Source: Cellulomonas palmilytica (GTDB lineage Bacteria > Actinomycetota > Actinomycetes > Actinomycetales > Cellulomonadaceae). Taken from it: DNA of 64,000 bases. Shown in pieces: positions 54,747 to 61,922 of this stretch; position 1 is the first letter of the stretch; every line of letters begins with the position of its first letter. The notes below the pieces were generated by a model. That model was not told the DNA's origin. It worked only from the letters and a program-made list of their open reading frames with translations, and made no database searches. The stretch lies in the NCBI RefSeq assembly GCF_021590045.1, contig NZ_CP062221.1, forward strand, positions 186,001-250,000. Direction: 5' to 3'. The translations under genes were made by a program, and so were the position numbers.

Positions 54747-55340
54747 TCAGGCGGGGGTGGGGGCGGACCAGCGCAGGCCGTCGAGGACCAGGCGCAGGAT
54801 GCGCACCGTGCTCTCGCGGTCAGCGGTCTCGGTGCCCGCGAGGCACACGCCGCTCACGGCGCGCAGCAGGTCGACCGCGTCGACGTCCGTGCGGATCGCG
54901 CCCTGCTCCTGGGCGGCGACGACGAGCCGTGACGTGGCGGCCAGCATCCGCTCGCGCCCCTCGGCGAACACCTGCTGGACGTCCGGACCGAGCCCGGCCT
55001 TGAGCGCCGCGGCCATGCCGCGCTTGCGGATCACGTAGTCGACGAACGACAGCACCCAGTCGTCGAGCGCCTCCGCAGCGGGCCGCTCGGCGAGCAGCTC
55101 GTCGGCGTGCGCGACGAACGCGTCGAGGCTCGAGCGGTAGACGGCGGCGATGAGGTCGAGCCTCGTCGGGAAGTGCCGGTAGAGCGTGCCGATGCCGACG
55201 CCGGCCTCCTTGGCGACGTCCTCCAGGGAGACCTCGGTGCCGTGCGCGTCGAACGCGGCGCCCGCGACCTCGAGGATCTTGGCGCGGTTGCGTGCGGCGT
55301 CCGCGCGCAGGGGGCGTGCGGTCGTGGTCTGGTCGTCCAC
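54747..55340 (-). CDS. TetR-family repressor
   Basis: 197 residues from GTG 55340, preceded by GAGGAGG. The TetR helix-turn-helix is at the N-terminus (RNRAKILEVAGAAF, VSLEDVAKEAGVGIGTLYRHF), with a helical ligand-binding domain after it. It is divergent from a DHA2-type MFS exporter and probably represses it. Upstream bases 55341-55482 look coding in a frame offset by one base, so the protein may originally have had a His/Asp-rich N-terminal extension. Confidence 0.9.
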   Translation of the reverse strand: MDDQTTTARPLRADAARNRAKILEVAGAAFDAHGTEVSLEDVAKEAGVGIGTLYRHFPTRLDLIAAVYRSSLDAFVAHADELLAERPAAEALDDWVLSFVDYVIRKRGMAAALKAGLGPDVQQVFAEGRERMLAATSRLVVAAQEQGAIRTDVDAVDLLRAVSGVCLAGTETADRESTVRILRLVLDGLRWSAPTPA

Positions 55341-55482
55341 CGGACCCTCCTCGCTCGTCCGCGCCGGTCTCGTCGTCGTGCTGGTCGTTCTCGTCGTGCC
55401 GGTCGTTCTCGTCGTGCTGGTCGTTCTCGTGGTGCTCGTCGTGCTCGTCCGCCGTGCGCGTGCCGTCGTCGTCGGACGACAT
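55341..55482 (-). other. Out-of-frame His/Asp-rich coding-like segment upstream of tetR
   Basis: From ATG 55482 the minus strand reads MSSDDDGTRTADEHDEHH followed by three ENDQHD-type hexapeptides (18-bp DNA repeats, 55373-55426). Every codon ends in G or C until about 55355, where the bias breaks; the same bias resumes in the TetR frame. Removing one C in GAGCGAGG near 55353 would fuse both into one ORF. Either a real frameshift, a leader ORF, or a sequence error. Confidence 0.5.
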
Positions 55483-55510
55483 GCTCCCACGGGGTCGCGA
55501 ACAACACTGT

Positions 55511-55552
55511 TGCGAAAGCGGAGGCATCCTCCGTATAGTCATATCCGGAGGC
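55511..55552 (+). promoter_or_regulatory. MFS promoter with overlapping TetR-type operators
   Basis: -35 TTGCGA (55511-55516) and -10 TATAGT (55535-55540), 18 bases apart. The -10 is enclosed by an inverted repeat CCTCCG (55529-55534) / CGGAGG (55547-55552). A second palindrome, CAACA-C-TGTTG, sits at 55502-55512 against the -35. Binding here would block transcription. Confidence 0.65.
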
Positions 55553-55595
55553 GGGTTCCGCTTCTGCTCCCATCCTAACCCCGCGGAGGTCCGCC

Positions 55596-57098
55596 ATGAT
55601 CGCGCCCGCGTCCCCTGCTCGTCGCACCGCCGCCCGCACCCGCCCAGCCTCGTCCGCGCTCGTCCTCGCGGCGATCCTCACCACCCAGCTCATGCTCGTG
55701 CTGGACATGACGATCGTGAACGTCGCCCTGCCGGACCTGCAGTCCGCGCTCGGCTTCACCCCTGCCGGCCTGTCCTGGGTCCTCAGTGCCTACACGCTCG
55801 CGTTCGGCGGGCTCCTGCTGCTCGGCGCCCGCACCGGCGACGTGCTCGGCCGGCGCCGCGTGCTCGTCGCGGGCATCGCCGTGTTCACCGTCGCGTCGCT
55901 CGTCGGCGGGCTCGCGGCCACCCCTGGCGTGCTGCTCGCCGCACGCGCCGCCCAGGGCATCGGCGCCGCGTTCGCCGCACCGTCCGCGCTCGCGCTGCTC
56001 ATGGCCCGCTTCCCCGAGGGCGCCGAACGCGCCCGCGCACTGGGCTACTTCTCCGCCGTCTCCATCGGCGGGTCCGCGATCGGGCTCATCGCCGGCGGCA
56101 TCGTCACCCAGTGGGCGTCGTGGCGGTGGGTCATGTTCGTCAACGTGCCCATCGGCCTCGCGCTCGTCGCGCTCGTGCGCGCCGTGCTGCCCGAGACGCC
56201 GCGCAACCCCGGGCGCTTCGACCTCGTCGGCGCGGCCACCTCGACCGTCGGCATGACCGCGCTCGTCTACGGGTTCGTCGAGGCCGCCGAGGACGGCTGG
56301 GGTGCCACCACCACGCTCGTCTCGTTCGCCGTCGGCGCCGTGCTGCTCACCGCGTTCGTGCTCACCGAGCTGCGCGCACCCTCGCCCATCACCCCGCTGC
56401 GGCTGTTCGCCGACCGCACGCGCTCCGCCGCGCTCGGCGGGCGACTGCTCCTCATGGCCGCGATGATCGGGCTGTTCTTCTTCCTCACGCAGTTCCTGCA
56501 GGACGTCCTCGGCTACACCCCGCTCGCCACCGGCGTCGCGTTCCTGCCCATCACCGTCATGCTGCTCGTCGCGTCGCAGGCCAGCGCGCGGCTCATGCAG
56601 CGCATCGGCAACCGGCCGCTGCTCGTCGTCGGGCTCACGCTCACGACCACCGCGCTCCTGCTGCTCTCGCGCATCGACGCCGGCACCGACTACCCGCAGA
56701 TCCTCGTCTCGCTCGTGCTGTTCGGCCTCGGCAACGGGCTCGCGTTCGTGCCGCTCACCGCCGCCGGCCTGCAGGACGTCGACCCGCGCGACGCCGGCGC
56801 GGCCTCCGGGCTGGTCAACGCCTCGCAGCAGATCGGCGGGGCGCTCGGGCTCGCGGTGCTCGTGACCGTCGCCGAAGCGGCGGCACGGGCGGCCACGCCC
56901 GTCGGTTCGACCGCGGCCGAGGTGGCCCGCAACGCGTTCGTCGCCGGGGCGCAGCAGGCGTTCCTCGTCGGCGCTGGACTGACCGCCGCGACCGTCGTCC
57001 TGCTCGCCGCGCTCGTCCGACCGCCCCGCCAGGCACCCGTGGTCGTCGAGCCGGTCGTCGACCCCGTCGACACCCCCGAGCTCGTCCTCGCGGACTGA
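55596..57098 (+). CDS. MFS drug exporter, DHA2 (14-helix) type
   Basis: 500 residues with fourteen helices. DMTIVNVALPDLQ in helix 1 with the DHA2 motif D1, ARTGDVLGRRRVLVAG (motif A) and RAAQGIGAA/PSALALL regions are present. It exports drugs or toxic compounds using protons. CGGAGGT precedes the ATG. The gene is controlled by the divergent TetR repressor. Confidence 0.93.
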   Translation: MIAPASPARRTAARTRPASSALVLAAILTTQLMLVLDMTIVNVALPDLQSALGFTPAGLSWVLSAYTLAFGGLLLLGARTGDVLGRRRVLVAGIAVFTVASLVGGLAATPGVLLAARAAQGIGAAFAAPSALALLMARFPEGAERARALGYFSAVSIGGSAIGLIAGGIVTQWASWRWVMFVNVPIGLALVALVRAVLPETPRNPGRFDLVGAATSTVGMTALVYGFVEAAEDGWGATTTLVSFAVGAVLLTAFVLTELRAPSPITPLRLFADRTRSAALGGRLLLMAAMIGLFFFLTQFLQDVLGYTPLATGVAFLPITVMLLVASQASARLMQRIGNRPLLVVGLTLTTTALLLLSRIDAGTDYPQILVSLVLFGLGNGLAFVPLTAAGLQDVDPRDAGAASGLVNASQQIGGALGLAVLVTVAEAAARAATPVGSTAAEVARNAFVAGAQQAFLVGAGLTAATVVLLAALVRPPRQAPVVVEPVVDPVDTPELVLAD

Positions 57099-57103
57099 CG
57101 TGC

Positions 57104-57152
57104 CGACGACGAAGGCCCCGACCGTGGCGCAGCGGCCGGGGCTCTCGTCGTC
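57104..57152 (+). terminator. Hairpin terminator after the MFS gene
   Basis: Interrupted stem GACGACGA-AGGCCCCG-CCG with CGG-CGGGGCT-TCGTCGTC around an 8-base loop. Confidence 0.7.
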
Positions 57153-57315
57153 CTCGGAGCGCCTCCACGCCCGCGTATCCCCCGCTCGCCCGGCCGCTCC
57201 TGCGAGACGCACGCACCCAGCACCCCGACACACCGGTGGGGGTTCCCCTACCCCCGGTTGGGGTGGTCCCCCGATGGTGGCGCACAGCCGCCGGGAACCA
57301 CGCTGGTGCGTGCAG

Positions 57316-57365
57316 GGATCGATGCAGGTCCCGCCGCCGACACACGCCGTGACCTGCATCGATCC
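57316..57365. promoter_or_regulatory. Perfect 15-bp inverted repeat before the secreted repeat protein
   Basis: GGATCGATGCAGGTC (57316-57330) and GACCTGCATCGATCC (57351-57365), 20 bases apart, ending 41 bases before the ATG at 57407. It is A/T-richer than the surroundings. It could be a double operator or an mRNA hairpin over the leader. The rest of 57153-57406 holds no gene. Confidence 0.6.
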
Positions 57366-57406
57366 GTGCCCACGCACCGCGACCCGCACCGACCGGAGGA
57401 GACCCG

Positions 57407-57784
57407 ATGTCCCAGCTCAGCCAGCCGACCTCGCGCGTCGTGCTCGCCGGTGCGGGGCGTGCTCAGCGGCGGCCCGCCCGCCTGTCCGCTTTCGCCGGGG
57501 TGTGCGCCGTCGTCGCGGGCACCGTGATCGCCGTCCCCTCCGTCGCCGCCGCGGGCGACCGCACCCCCGCGCCGGACGGCGACCGGACGACGTCCCGGCC
57601 CGCGGTCGTCCAGCAGGCCGACGTGCAGGAGCCCGGCCGACAGCAGCCCGCCGTGCAGCAGCCCGCCGCGCACCGGCCCACCGTGAACCAGCCCGCCGTG
57701 CACCAGCCAGCGTCGCACCGCCCGGCCGTCCAGCAGGCCGCGCCCCACCCGGACGGCGACGACCGTCCGCTCCTGACGCCGTGA
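57407..57784 (+). CDS. Secreted Pro/Gln/His-rich repeat protein
   Basis: 125 residues. GGAGGA precedes the ATG. A twin-basic N-terminus and signal peptide (hydrophobic about 27-46, cleavage near VAAAGD) is followed by an unstructured domain of imperfect QQPAVQQPA / HRPTVNQPAVHQPA units. No enzyme domain. The His content could bind metal ions (inference). A palindrome of family B begins at the stop codon. Confidence 0.7.
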   Translation: MSQLSQPTSRVVLAGAGRAQRRPARLSAFAGVCAVVAGTVIAVPSVAAAGDRTPAPDGDRTTSRPAVVQQADVQEPGRQQPAVQQPAAHRPTVNQPAVHQPASHRPAVQQAAPHPDGDDRPLLTP

Positions 57785-57828
57785 ACGGGTGGAGAAGCGC
57801 TCGCCTGGCGAGCGCTTCTCCACCCGTT
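57784..57828. repeat. Palindromic element (family B), copy 2
   Basis: Perfect 22-bp arms around a single central T (57806). It begins on the last base of the upstream stop codon. The core matches 52956-52994. Confidence 0.92.
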
Positions 57829-57865
57829 GACCCGACCCGCCCCGCTGAGCCGAACCCGGACATGA

Positions 57866-57909
57866 CGAAGGGCCCCACCGGCGCAGGTGACTGCGGGTGG
57901 GGCCCTTCG
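57866..57909 (-). terminator. Hairpin terminator of tRNA-Ser(CGA)
   Basis: Perfect 14-bp stem CGAAGGGCCCCACC with GGTGGGGCCCTTCG and a 16-base loop, directly downstream of the minus-strand tRNA. Confidence 0.85.
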
Positions 57910-57914
57910 GCTGG

Positions 57915-58001
57915 CGGTAGCGGTGGGATTTGAACCCACGGTGGACTTTCACCCACACACGCTTTCGAGGCGTGCTCCTTAGGCCGCTCGGACACGCTAC
58001 C
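57915..58001 (-). tRNA. tRNA-Ser (CGA)
   Basis: An 87-nt class II tRNA. The acceptor stem GGTAGCG pairs with CGCTACC, the anticodon loop CTCGAAA gives anticodon CGA, with a long variable arm and T-loop GTTCAAATC. The discriminator G is followed by an encoded CCA (57914-57912). Confidence 0.97.
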
Positions 58002-58121
58002 TCGGTGCAGAAGGGTACCCGCTCGGGGCCGATGCTCCGAATCCGTCCCAGATCCGGTGCACGCCCGGTCCGTGCCCGGTCCGCCGCGAGCCCGCCGGTG
58101 CGGCGACGTACCGTGGGCGGG

Positions 58122-59027
58122 GTGACGACCCGCTCGACCCGCTACGCGGCACCGCGCACCGAGCGCCCGGACGAGCCCCGGCCGGCCGCGGGGACGCTCG
58201 CGGACGTCGTCGCGCTGCTGCGCGGCAAGCGGCTCACCGTGCTCACGGGCGCGGGGGTGTCCACGGACTCCGGCATCCCCGACTACCGCGGCCCGGACTC
58301 CCCGCCGCGCAACCCGATGACGTTCCAGCAGTTCGTCGGCGACGAGGCGTTCCGCCGGCACTACTGGGCGCGCAACCACGTGGGCTGGCGCCACGTGCAC
58401 CGCACGAGCCCCAACCTGGGGCACCGGGCGCTCGCGGCGATGGAGGCGCGGCGCGTCGTCGTGGGGGTCATCACGCAGAACGTGGACCTGCTGCACGAGG
58501 ACGCGGGCTCGCGCAACGTCATCGACCTGCACGGGCGGTACGACCGCGTGGTGTGCCTGTCCTGCGGGCACGTGATCTCCCGCGCGCACCTGGCCGAGCG
58601 GCTCGAGGAGCTGAACCCCGGCTTCGTTGAGTCGGTGGGCGCGGTGGGTGACGTGGAGATCGCGCCGGACGCCGACGCGGTCGTCGAGCGGACCAGCGGG
58701 TTCGTCGTCGCGGGCTGCGAGGTGTGCGGCGGGATGCTCAAGCCGGACATCGTGTACTTCGGCGAGACGGTGCCGCGTGAGCGCGTCGAGCGCGCGTACG
58801 CGATGGTCGACGCCGGGGACGCGCTGCTCGTCGCGGGGTCGTCGCTGACGGTGCAGTCGGGGCTGCGGTTCGTGCGGCACGCCGTCAAGGCCGGCAGGCC
58901 GGTCGTCGTCGTGAACCGCGGCGCGACGCGCGGCGACCGGCTCGCGACGATCACGCTCGAGGCCGGCACGTCCGAGACGCTCGCGGCGCTCAGCGACCGG
59001 CTGCCGACGCCGCGGGCGACGTCCTGA
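58122..59027 (+). CDS. Sir2-family NAD-dependent protein deacylase
   Basis: 301 residues. NAD-binding GAGVSTDSGIPDYRG, catalytic His in IDLHGRYDRV, QNVDLLHE, and a four-Cys zinc site (VCLSCG, CEVCGG) are present. It removes acyl groups from lysines using NAD. GTG 58122 is preferred because TACCGT (58109-58114) lies 7 bases upstream (leaderless). Confidence 0.94.
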   Translation: MTTRSTRYAAPRTERPDEPRPAAGTLADVVALLRGKRLTVLTGAGVSTDSGIPDYRGPDSPPRNPMTFQQFVGDEAFRRHYWARNHVGWRHVHRTSPNLGHRALAAMEARRVVVGVITQNVDLLHEDAGSRNVIDLHGRYDRVVCLSCGHVISRAHLAERLEELNPGFVESVGAVGDVEIAPDADAVVERTSGFVVAGCEVCGGMLKPDIVYFGETVPRERVERAYAMVDAGDALLVAGSSLTVQSGLRFVRHAVKAGRPVVVVNRGATRGDRLATITLEAGTSETLAALSDRLPTPRATS

Positions 59028-59093
59028 CGACCTGCGGGTGTCGGGGCCTGGGTCTAGCGTCGCCCTGGGGGAGACGACGAGGGGCGGGCGAGC

Positions 59094-59220
59094 ATGAACG
59101 AGCAGTCGAGAGCACGGTCGTGAGCGGGCGGACATGAGCGGGCGGACATGAGCGGGCGGACATGAGCGGGCGGACATGAGCGGGCGGACATGAGCGGGCG
59201 GTCATGAGCGGGCGGCCATG
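59094..59220 (+). repeat. 14-bp tandem repeat forming a chain of overlapping mini-ORFs
   Basis: Seven units of TGAGCGGGCGGACA-type sequence at 59121-59218. ATG 59094 opens a 9-codon ORF (MNEQSRARS) whose TGA overlaps GTG 59120. Each following start (59120, 59134, 59148, 59162, 59176, 59190, 59204) encodes five residues MSGRT (then MSGRS, MSGRP) and stops on a TGA overlapping the next ATG. The last stop overlaps the ATG at 59218 of the real gene. Confidence 0.8.
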
Positions 59221-59901
59221 AGCGAGCGAGGGTGGCGGGCGTTCCTCGCCGCGGACGGCGTCGACGACTGGGTGGTGCTGCACGGCGGTGCGGCGGCCGT
59301 GTTCCGCGTGCCGACGCTCGCGGACGCCGCACGGCTGGCGAGCGCGATCGCCGACGTGCCGGACATCGAGGGCGTCGGCGTGCACCTCGGGATCAGCGAC
59401 GGGCGGCTCAGCGTGCGGCTCACGCGGGACCTGTGGCTCCTCGACGACGAGCACGTCGACCTCGCGCGCGCGATCTCCGCGGTGGCCCGCGCGCACGGGG
59501 CCACGCCGGACCGTGGCGCCGTGCAGGAGGTGCAGCTCGCGATCGCGGCCAAGGCCGCGGCCCTCGACGTCGACTTCTGGCGTGCGGTCCTCGGGTACGA
59601 CGAGGCGTCCGACGACAACGGCGTCGACCCGCTCGGGCACGGCTCGTCGGTGTGGATGCAGGAGCTCGACGAGTCCAAGCTGCTGCGCCACGCGATGCAC
59701 GTCGACGTGTCCGTCGCGCGCGAGCACGCCCGGGCGCGCGTCGAGGCGGCGCTCGCGGCGGGCGGACGCGTCGTCGTGGACGCGGAGGCGCCCGCGACGT
59801 GGATCCTGTCCGACCGCGCCGGGAACCGCGTGTGCATCGCGTCGTGGCCCGACGGCGCCGAGCCCGCGACACCGCCGCAGTCCGAGGACCCCGTCGTCTG
59901 A
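59218..59901 (+). CDS. Pterin-dehydratase-like / VOC (glyoxalase) fusion protein
   Basis: 227 residues. The first 105 residues resemble pterin-4a-carbinolamine dehydratase (WVVLHGGAAAVFRVPTLADAARL, GRLSVRLTRD), but the catalytic His-His-Pro motif is absent. The second half is a glyoxalase-like domain (KAAALDVDFWRAVLGYDE, HVDVSVAREHARARV, RAGNRVCIASW). This fusion is known in actinobacteria without an assigned role. It starts at the end of the mini-ORF chain, with no separate ribosome site. Confidence 0.82.
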   Translation: MSERGWRAFLAADGVDDWVVLHGGAAAVFRVPTLADAARLASAIADVPDIEGVGVHLGISDGRLSVRLTRDLWLLDDEHVDLARAISAVARAHGATPDRGAVQEVQLAIAAKAAALDVDFWRAVLGYDEASDDNGVDPLGHGSSVWMQELDESKLLRHAMHVDVSVAREHARARVEAALAAGGRVVVDAEAPATWILSDRAGNRVCIASWPDGAEPATPPQSEDPVV

Positions 59902-59913
59902 CCGCGCGGTGCG

Positions 59914-60375
59914 TCAGGCCTCGCGGTGCAGCTCGAAGAAGTGCCGCAGCAGCGCGCCGCACTCCTGCTCGCGCACGCCGCCGATCACCTCGACCCGGTG
60001 GTTGAGCCGGCGGTCGCGCACCACGTCCCACTGCGAGCCGCACGCGCCCGCCTTGGGGTCCCATGCGCCGAGGACGAGCCGCGGGATGCGCGCGAGCACC
60101 GTCGCGCCCGCGCACATCAGGCACGGTTCGAGGGTCACGACGAGGGTGCAGTCGTCGAGGCGCCACCGCCCGAGCGTCTCGGCCGCCGCGCGCAGCGCCT
60201 GGACCTCCGCGTGCCCGGTCGGGTCGGCGTCGGCCTCACGCACGTTGCGTCCACGCCCGACGACCGTGCCGTGGGTGTCGACGACGACCGCCCCCACGGG
60301 GACGTCACCGGTCGCGACCGCGCGCCGCGCCTCGTCGAGCGCGACGCCCATCGCCCACTCGTCGGCGACGTCCAC
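59914..60375 (-). CDS. tadA: tRNA-specific adenosine deaminase
   Basis: 153 residues. Zinc/catalytic motifs TGHAEVQAL and TLEPCLMCAGA are intact. It converts A34 to inosine in tRNA-Arg. GTG 60375 is chosen because AGGGG lies about 7 bases upstream; GTG 60393 and GTG 60411 are in-frame alternatives without a ribosome site. Convergent with the VOC gene and divergent from upp. Confidence 0.92.
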   Translation of the reverse strand: MDVADEWAMGVALDEARRAVATGDVPVGAVVVDTHGTVVGRGRNVREADADPTGHAEVQALRAAAETLGRWRLDDCTLVVTLEPCLMCAGATVLARIPRLVLGAWDPKAGACGSQWDVVRDRRLNHRVEVIGGVREQECGALLRHFFELHREA

Positions 60376-60479
60376 CGGCCGGCCCCTGTCCACGCAGCCA
60401 TGATGTCGCACGCGGGCCGGCGAGACGGATGTCCGTGGGTCCCGGCACGGCCGGGTCTACCGGCTAGTAGCCTCAGGGC

Positions 60480-61115
60480 ATGCGCCTGCACGTCGCCGAC
60501 CACCCCCTCGTCGCCCACAAGCTCGCCGTCCTGCGCGACGAGAAGACGGAGTCGCCGACGTTCCGGCTGCTCGTCGACGAGCTCGTCACGCTCCTCGCCT
60601 ACGAGGCGACGCGCGACGTGCGCACCGAGCAGGTCGAGATCACGACGCCCGTCGCGACGACCCTGGGCACCAAGCTCGCGTCGCCGCGCCCGCTGGTCGT
60701 GCCGATCCTGCGCGCGGGGCTCGGGATGCTCGACGGCATGACGCGCCTGCTGCCGTCGGCCGAGGTCGGGTTCCTCGGGATGCAGCGCGACGAGGAGACG
60801 CTCGAGGCGATCACGTACGCCAACCGGCTCCCGGAGGACCTCTCGGGTCGCCAGTGCTTCCTGCTCGACCCGATGCTCGCCACGGGCGGCACGCTCGTCG
60901 CGGCCATCGACTACCTGCTGCAGCGCGGCGCGCGTGACGTCACCGCGGTCTGCCTGATCGCGGCGCCCGAGGGCGTCAAGGTCGTCGAGGACTTCGTGGG
61001 CGACCGCGCGGACGTGCAGGTCGTCGTGGCGGCGGTCGACGAGCGACTGAACGAGAAGGCGTACATCGTCCCTGGCCTGGGCGACGCGGGCGATCGTCTG
61101 TACGGCGTCGTCTGA
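60480..61115 (+). CDS. upp: Uracil phosphoribosyltransferase
   Basis: 211 residues, full length. [14 protein letters not shown] and the PRPP loop [16 protein letters not shown] are present, and the C-terminus has [13 protein letters not shown]. It makes UMP from uracil and PRPP, complementing the NCS2 permease. TAGCCT (60468-60473) lies 6 bases before the ATG (leaderless). Confidence 0.97.
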   Translation: MRLHVADHPLVAHKLAVLRDEKTESPTFRLLVDELVTLLAYEATRDVRTEQVEITTPVATTLGTKLASPRPLVVPILRAGLGMLDGMTRLLPSAEVGFLGMQRDEETLEAITYANRLPEDLSGRQCFLLDPMLATGGTLVAAIDYLLQRGARDVTAVCLIAAPEGVKVVEDFVGDRADVQVVVAAVDERLNEKAYIVPGLGDAGDRLYGVV

Positions 61116-61205
61116 CCGGACGGACCGAAGCGCCACCCGGACGTGTGACCTGCAGGACCGCCGCAGCGGTCGCCGGAGCGGGAGTCGTTGCCTACCGTGG
61201 GCGGC

Positions 61206-61871
61206 ATGCGTGTGGTGGTGGCCGGCGGCCACGGGAAGGTCGCCCGGCACCTGTCCCGGGCGCTGTCCGCGCGCGGTGACGTGCCCGTCGCGCTGATCCG
61301 GTCCCTCGACCAGGTGGACGCCGTCACGAGCGACGGCGCCGAGGCGGTGGTCCTGGACCTGGAGCGCTGCAACGTCGAGGACGTCGCGGGTGCGATCGCG
61401 GGCGCGGACGCCGTGGTGTTCGCGGCGGGGGCGGGACCGGGCAGCGGTGCGCGGCGCAAGGACACCGTCGACCGTGCGGCGGCGGTGCTGCTCGCGGACG
61501 CGGCGGAGCAGGCGGGCGTGCGGCGGTACGTGCTGGTGTCGTCGATGGGCGTCGACGAGCGCGCGCCCGAGGGCGCGGACGACGTGTTCGCGGCCTACCT
61601 GCACGCGAAGGCGGCGAGCGAGCAGGACCTGCGCGGCCGTGACCTGGACTGGACGATCCTGCGGCCGGGGCGCCTGACGGACGACGAGCCGACGGGGCAC
61701 GTGCAGCTCGAGCAGGACGTGGAGCGTGGGAGCGTGCCGCGCGCGGACGTGGCCGCGGTGCTCGCGGCGCTGCTGGCGACACCCGAGTCGGCGGGGCTCA
61801 CGCTCGAGCTCGTGTCGGGCGTGGTGCCGGTGGAGGCGGCGGTGGTCGCCGCGACCGAGCGCACGGACTGA
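61206..61871 (+). CDS. NAD(P)-binding atypical SDR protein
   Basis: 221 residues. Rossmann start VVVAGGHGKVARHLSRAL, AGADAVVFAAGAGPGS, RYVLVSSMGVD and LDWTILRPGRLTDDEPTG mark the NAD(P)H-binding family used for quinone or flavin reduction. ATG 61206 has TACCGT (61193-61198) 7 bases upstream (leaderless). Substrate unknown. Confidence 0.9.
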   Translation: MRVVVAGGHGKVARHLSRALSARGDVPVALIRSLDQVDAVTSDGAEAVVLDLERCNVEDVAGAIAGADAVVFAAGAGPGSGARRKDTVDRAAAVLLADAAEQAGVRRYVLVSSMGVDERAPEGADDVFAAYLHAKAASEQDLRGRDLDWTILRPGRLTDDEPTGHVQLEQDVERGSVPRADVAAVLAALLATPESAGLTLELVSGVVPVEAAVVAATERTD

Positions 61872-61922
61872 CCGAACCGACCGTCCGGGCCGTCCGGGTC
61901 GACCGAGCGGACCTACCGCTGC

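Noticed and set aside
59121..59218. CRISPR array
   Set aside because: The 14-bp units are directly adjacent with no spacers, and no cas gene is present. It is a minisatellite.
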